16,105 nucleotides of DNA from an uncultured Muribaculaceae bacterium (GTDB lineage Bacteria > Bacteroidota > Bacteroidia > Bacteroidales > Muribaculaceae). Location: the NCBI GenBank assembly GCA_910579305.1, contig CAJTTA010000046.1, forward strand, positions 1 to 16,105, in the 5' to 3' direction. Below, in pieces: positions 12,476-16,105 of this stretch. The notes beneath the pieces are model-generated. The model ran no database searches and was not told where the DNA came from. It saw only the letters and a program-made list of their open reading frames with translations. Numbering within the stretch: the first letter of the stretch is position 1; the number at the start of each line of letters is the position of its first letter. Both the position numbers and the translations under genes were made by a program.

Positions 12476-14885
12476 TATCAGAACTATCATATCGGTCATA
12501 TTGCTTCTTGTCGCCATTTCCATTAAAGCTGAGAATGTGGTGATAAGCGGTACGGTCACCGATCGCGAAGGGAAACCGGTGGAGTTCGCTACCGTAAAAG
12601 TTGCAGGTACTGCTATAGGAGGCTTTACGGAGCTCAATGGAACCTATAAGCTCACAGTAGCTCAAGCCGATACTATCCCCATGCAATTCAGCTGTATAGG
12701 CTTCCGGGACTTGCGACGCAATCTCATTTCGCCGAAGGGAGAAGTGACACTCAATGTCACTCTTCAGCCTGATGATGTAATGCTGCAGGAAGTAGAGGTC
12801 ACAGCCTTCCGCTCAAGCACAGGGGGAATGCAGCAGTTTGACAAAGAAACGCTGAAACTTTCTCCAGACGTGTCAGGGGGATCAGTCGAAGCGCTGCTCA
12901 CAACTATGGCCGGAGTAAACTCCAGCAATGAGATGAGTTCACAATACTCCGTAAGAGGAGGATCATTTGATGAAAACTCGGTATATATCAACGGCGCCGA
13001 GATATATAGGCCTCAGCTCGTAAGATCCGGCCAGCAGGAGGGTCTGAGTATCATCAATCCCGACATGGTGGGCAACATCAAGTTTTCCACAGGTGGATTC
13101 CCGGCCAGATATGCCGACAAAATGTCATCGGCACTGGATATAACCTATAGGCAACCGGAGGCTTTCGAGGCTGGAATATCCGGATCTCTCATGGGAGTAT
13201 CAGCTTATCTTGGCACTAACAGCGGGAAATTCTCCCAACTTCACGGTTTACGATTCAAGAAGAACAACTCTCTGCTGTCATCTCTTGAGACAAAAGGTGA
13301 ATATGATCCTCAGTATTTTGATTATCAGACTAATATTATCTGGACTCCCTCAAAACGTTTTTCAGTAAACTTCCTGGGAAACATATCTCTGAATCACTAT
13401 AATTTCAAGCCTACTGACCGCGAGACATCATTCGGCACCAGTTCCGACGCCAAGCAATTCAAAGTATACTTCGATGGTGAGGAAAAAGATAAATTTGAGA
13501 CATACCTTGGTGCGCTTAATCTTAACTACCGTCTCTCCAAGGCAACCGATTTTACTCTCGGACTCTCCGGATTTCTCACCAATGAACTTGTAAGTTACGA
13601 CATATCGGGTGAATACTGGCTTGACCAGGCCGGGACTTCCGGAGGAAATGGCGGCAGCGCAATAGGCGGAGAACTCGGCGTAGGGAAATATATGGAACAT
13701 TCCCGCAACAGGCTCAAGGCTTCGGTATTCATGGCCACTCTCAAGGGCAATACTGTGATAAAGAACAATCACCTGAGCTACGGCATTCTGCTGCAAAGCG
13801 AGAAATTCTACGACCGAACACGCGAATGGGAATGGCGCGACTCCGCCGGATATTCACTGCCCACCGCGCCCGAAGGGGTGCATCTCATATATAATCTTGC
13901 ATCACATCAGGATCTCAACTCTACGAGAGTGGCATTCTATGCAGAAGATGCCGTCTATTTTGAGAATACCGCCGGATTCTTCTCAATCAATGGCGGACTG
14001 CGCTTCTCTTACTGGAATTTCAATAAAGAATTCCTGATATCACCTCGCGTGAATCTTTCTTTCTCCCCTGCCGCCTCCAACCGATGGGCATTCCGTCTTG
14101 CCCTTGGCATGCACTACCAAAGTCCCTTTTATAAAGAGTATCGTATGGCTGTCACCGATGAACTCGGCAACTCCACCGTGACTCTCAATAAAGACATCAA
14201 GTCGCCACGATCTATACAGATACTAATCGGAACGGACTACAACTTCAGAAGCATGAACCGGCCCTTCAAGATCTCGGCTGAAGCATATTACAAGAATCTC
14301 GCTAATCTCATAAGCTATGAATACGACAATCTGAAGGTGCAATACTCCGGCGTCAATGACTCCAAGGGATACATAATGGGGCTGGATCTGAAACTTTACG
14401 GTCAATTCGTAGCCAGCTCTGATTCATGGATCTCCTTCTCGCTCATGAAGACACAACAAGACCTGGAAGGAGTAAAGTGCCCTCTGCCATCCGATCAACG
14501 GTATGCTTTCTCTCTTTTCTTTACAGACTATTTCCCGAAATTCCCCAAGCTGAAATTCTCCCTGAGAGGCATATTCTCCGACGGACTGACCATGGTGGCT
14601 CCACGCATAAAGAGAAACGTTTCATGGTTCCGCGCACCGGCCTATAAACGCGTGGATATAGGATTGAGCTATCAGATTCTCGGAGCGCCCGACCAGACAC
14701 CTGTTTCTTCCGGGTTTCTGAAATACTTCAAAAACATAACCGTAGGCATTGATGTCTTCAACCTATTCGACATCAGCAATGTAAGCTCATATTATTGGGT
14801 GACCGATGTCAACGGAATACAATATGCCGTGCCAAACTATCTTACACGCCGCCAGATTAACGCACGCCTTACATTGCAATTCTAA
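12465..14885 (+). CDS. TonB-dependent outer-membrane receptor with CarboxypepD_reg-like domain
   Basis: About 806 residues from GTG 12465. An N-terminal signal peptide (MKTLIRTIISVILLLVAISIKA, then E) is followed by a carboxypeptidase-regulatory-like domain at about 24-105 (SGTVTDREGKPVEFATVKV), a putative TonB box around EVEVTAF (109-115), a plug domain to about 225 (SVRGGSFDENSVYINGAEIY, GGFPARYADKMSSALDITY) and a long beta-barrel ending in a terminal Phe (INARLTLQF). The product imports a substrate through the outer membrane using TonB energy. It is shorter than SusC-type receptors and there is no SusD partner, so glycan import is not indicated; the substrate is unknown. GTG 12444 is also in frame but would put seven extra residues before an otherwise ideal signal peptide. 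The hydrolase gene converges 16 bases downstream. Confidence 0.9.
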   Translation: MKTLIRTIISVILLLVAISIKAENVVISGTVTDREGKPVEFATVKVAGTAIGGFTELNGTYKLTVAQADTIPMQFSCIGFRDLRRNLISPKGEVTLNVTLQPDDVMLQEVEVTAFRSSTGGMQQFDKETLKLSPDVSGGSVEALLTTMAGVNSSNEMSSQYSVRGGSFDENSVYINGAEIYRPQLVRSGQQEGLSIINPDMVGNIKFSTGGFPARYADKMSSALDITYRQPEAFEAGISGSLMGVSAYLGTNSGKFSQLHGLRFKKNNSLLSSLETKGEYDPQYFDYQTNIIWTPSKRFSVNFLGNISLNHYNFKPTDRETSFGTSSDAKQFKVYFDGEEKDKFETYLGALNLNYRLSKATDFTLGLSGFLTNELVSYDISGEYWLDQAGTSGGNGGSAIGGELGVGKYMEHSRNRLKASVFMATLKGNTVIKNNHLSYGILLQSEKFYDRTREWEWRDSAGYSLPTAPEGVHLIYNLASHQDLNSTRVAFYAEDAVYFENTAGFFSINGGLRFSYWNFNKEFLISPRVNLSFSPAASNRWAFRLALGMHYQSPFYKEYRMAVTDELGNSTVTLNKDIKSPRSIQILIGTDYNFRSMNRPFKISAEAYYKNLANLISYEYDNLKVQYSGVNDSKGYIMGLDLKLYGQFVASSDSWISFSLMKTQQDLEGVKCPLPSDQRYAFSLFFTDYFPKFPKLKFSLRGIFSDGLTMVAPRIKRNVSWFRAPAYKRVDIGLSYQILGAPDQTPVSSGFLKYFKNITVGIDVFNLFDISNVSSYYWVTDVNGIQYAVPNYLTRRQINARLTLQF

Positions 14886-14901
14886 AGCTCTTAGCGCAGA
14901 A

Positions 14902-15918
14902 TCATTGATTGACCATCCTGTCAAGCCATTCAAGAATAATCCTGAGTGTAGTGGCGCTGATATCTCCAGGCAAAGACGCATACTCCTGAACAAGGCCAGT
15001 GGAACAAGGCTGGAACAAATGGTTATGCCCCTCGATCTCCCTCACCGTAACTTGCGGATTAACCTCCTTTATTGTGGCGAGATTGCCGGGAAGCACTTGC
15101 GTGTCCTTACTGCCATTCAAAGCCAGAAACGGAACTTTGATCAGCCGTATGTCATCGGCGGGATCATACCTGAGCATCGATCTGTACCACGGCGACATAA
15201 CTCCATCAATCTGCGCAAAGATCTGCTTCTGAACCTGCGGCAACTGTGACATTTCTCCCAATGCCTCACCCAAAGTCATCGACAGGAGCGTACGTGCAGC
15301 CATATCGGAAGCCTGAGACTTGGCCACATCAAGGATCTTCCTCTGCAATGGCTCGGCATCCCATCTTCCAGTCATAGCCACAGCCATGGCTCTCGACTGC
15401 GACATTACAACTGAATCCCCGCTCCATGCCGGAGCCGCAAGCGTGACAATAAAATCTACTGTGGAATTATGCGCCGCATTACGTATAGCATATCCTCCAC
15501 CCGAAGAATGACCTATGATACCTATCTTCATATCAGGGAAAATCGAATCCATCAATGCAACAGCCGAAGCGACATCAGCCGAATATGTATCCTCCGTGGC
15601 GCCAGCCGCATCCTTTGGATTAGCATAACCTCGGTCATCCACCCTCAATACCGCATATCCGTTATCCGAAAGGAACTCGGCAATAGTCTTGAAAGGTCGC
15701 TTACCCATAATCTCCTCATCTCGATTCTGCGTGCCACTTCCGGTGGCCAACACAATAGCAGCCTTACATAAGTTCCCATTATCCGGCAATGTAAGCGTGG
15801 CACCCATCTCTACCCCATCGGCCGCCACAACAAGCATCTCACGCTCAGAAAAGCTATTGGCGCCGACAATTCCAAAACAAAATAGCAGAACAGATACAAA
15901 AGAAAAGATCCTAAACAT
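14902..15918 (-). CDS. Secreted alpha/beta hydrolase
   Basis: About 338 residues from ATG 15916-15918. A signal peptide (MFRIFSFVSVLLFCFGIVGA) leads to an alpha/beta hydrolase fold with the triad Ser138 in GHSSGG, Asp272 in LNGSKDTQV and His300 in GHNHLFQ. VLATGSGTQNRDE is the oxyanion-side loop and RVDDRGY follows. The pattern resembles EstD-like esterases; natural substrates are unknown and peptidase or esterase activity is possible. An ATG at 15978 is in frame, but it lies upstream of the predicted transcription start (about 15941) and would put 20 residues before the signal peptide. The gene is convergent with the TonB receptor gene, 16 bases apart, with no terminator between. Confidence 0.88.
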   Translation of the reverse strand: MFRIFSFVSVLLFCFGIVGANSFSEREMLVVAADGVEMGATLTLPDNGNLCKAAIVLATGSGTQNRDEEIMGKRPFKTIAEFLSDNGYAVLRVDDRGYANPKDAAGATEDTYSADVASAVALMDSIFPDMKIGIIGHSSGGGYAIRNAAHNSTVDFIVTLAAPAWSGDSVVMSQSRAMAVAMTGRWDAEPLQRKILDVAKSQASDMAARTLLSMTLGEALGEMSQLPQVQKQIFAQIDGVMSPWYRSMLRYDPADDIRLIKVPFLALNGSKDTQVLPGNLATIKEVNPQVTVREIEGHNHLFQPCSTGLVQEYASLPGDISATTLRIILEWLDRMVNQ

Positions 15919-15947
15919 AAAAATATACGATATAATAATTACGAACA

Positions 15948-15979
15948 CAAAAGTACTAAATTCTTCCAATCCACGCAAG
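15948..15979 (-). promoter_or_regulatory. Promoter of the alpha/beta hydrolase gene
   Basis: On the minus strand, CTTG (15976-15979; one mismatch to TTTG), a 20-base spacer and TACTTTTG (15948-15955, exact TAnnTTTG) form a promoter. Transcription should start near 15941, about 24 bases before the ATG at 15918. The spacer length equals that of the ndk promoter. Confidence 0.6.
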
Positions 15980-16009
15980 AACGTATGCTAAATAAGATGC
16001 GTATGCCCT

Positions 16010-16030
16010 GCTATACTGGCGCTATACTGG
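16010..16030 (+). repeat. Tandem 11-bp direct repeat
   Basis: GCTATACTGGC (16010-16020) is followed directly by GCTATACTGG (16021-16030), a period of 11 bp. The pair abuts the TAACTTTG box at 16031 and fills the space where the spacer of a plus-strand promoter would be. Confidence 0.6.
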
Positions 16031-16038
16031 TAACTTTG
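16031..16038 (+). promoter_or_regulatory. Plus-strand -7 box at the right edge
   Basis: TAACTTTG matches TAnnTTTG exactly and points out of the window. The -33 position (CCTG, 16007-16010) matches poorly. A 10-bp palindrome, CAATATATTG (16044-16053), overlaps the predicted transcription start. Confidence 0.4.
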
Positions 16039-16096
16039 CAATTCAATATATTGATAATTATTGCTGTCCGATAAAACTCAAATAGCGCAATAAAGT

Positions 16097-16105
16097 ATGG
16101 CTCGA
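16097..16105 (+). CDS. Possible start of a gene running off the right edge
   Basis: ATGGCTCGA would encode Met-Ala-Arg at the extreme end of the window, about 50 bases downstream of the predicted transcription start. Three codons cannot identify a product, so this is only a pointer to the next sequence. Confidence 0.2.

Noticed and set aside
12465..14885. SusC-type glycan-uptake receptor of a polysaccharide utilisation locus
   Set aside because: The protein is about 200 residues shorter than typical SusC. No SusD, sigma/anti-sigma pair, hybrid sensor or glycoside hydrolase is nearby.
15919..15978. ATG at 15978 as the alpha/beta hydrolase start
   Set aside because: It lies upstream of a good -7 box at 15948-15955, so it would not be in the main transcript, and it puts a second hydrophobic stretch before a normal signal peptide.

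Overview
The window looks like a core chromosomal segment of a Bacteroidales bacterium, probably Muribaculaceae (family-level placement is inference). The evidence is the gene content (tpiA-SPOR-folE cluster, Bacteroides-type second EF-G, ROK glucokinase, DUF2520-like protein/kdsC/maf block, TonB-dependent receptor with a carboxypeptidase-regulatory-like N-terminal domain), the absence of clear Shine-Dalgarno sites, and several exact matches to the Bacteroidetes -7 promoter element TAnnTTTG.

Layout. 130-2217 (minus strand): tpiA, a secreted SPOR-domain protein and folE, with a promoter above tpiA and a T-tract terminator below folE. 2414-4570 (plus): an EF-G paralogue resembling Bacteroides EF-G2, divergent from tpiA and ending at a strong terminator. 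4713-7375 (minus): a ROK sugar kinase with its own promoter and, upstream of it, a YbdG-type MscS channel. 7376-7868: a 493-base AT-rich intergenic region with a CRP/FNR-like palindrome and the best promoter in the window. 7869-12422 (plus): ndk, a secreted M23/LysM peptidase, an ATP-grasp-like protein of unknown function, a DUF2520-type Rossmann protein, a KdsC-type phosphatase and a Maf nucleotide pyrophosphatase. 12465-14885 (plus): a TonB-dependent receptor whose GTG start lies in a hairpin. 14902-15918 (minus): a secreted alpha/beta hydrolase converging on it. The last 100 bases hold a plus-strand -7 box, an 11-bp tandem repeat and perhaps the first codons of a gene cut by the window edge.

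Functionally the window is mostly housekeeping: glycolysis (tpiA, ROK kinase), pterin synthesis (folE), nucleotide balance and clean-up (ndk, maf), envelope work (SPOR, M23/LysM, KdsC, TonB receptor), osmotic protection (MscS) and translation under starvation (EF-G2). I see no CRISPR array, phage, rRNA or tRNA gene.

The most interesting signals are the EF-G2 switch II loop with Ser in place of the catalytic His plus a domain IV insertion; a shared 6-4-6 palindrome, TATGTT-N4-AACATA, upstream of both the EF-G2 gene and ndk; and start-region RNA hairpins that bear on the start sites of two genes.
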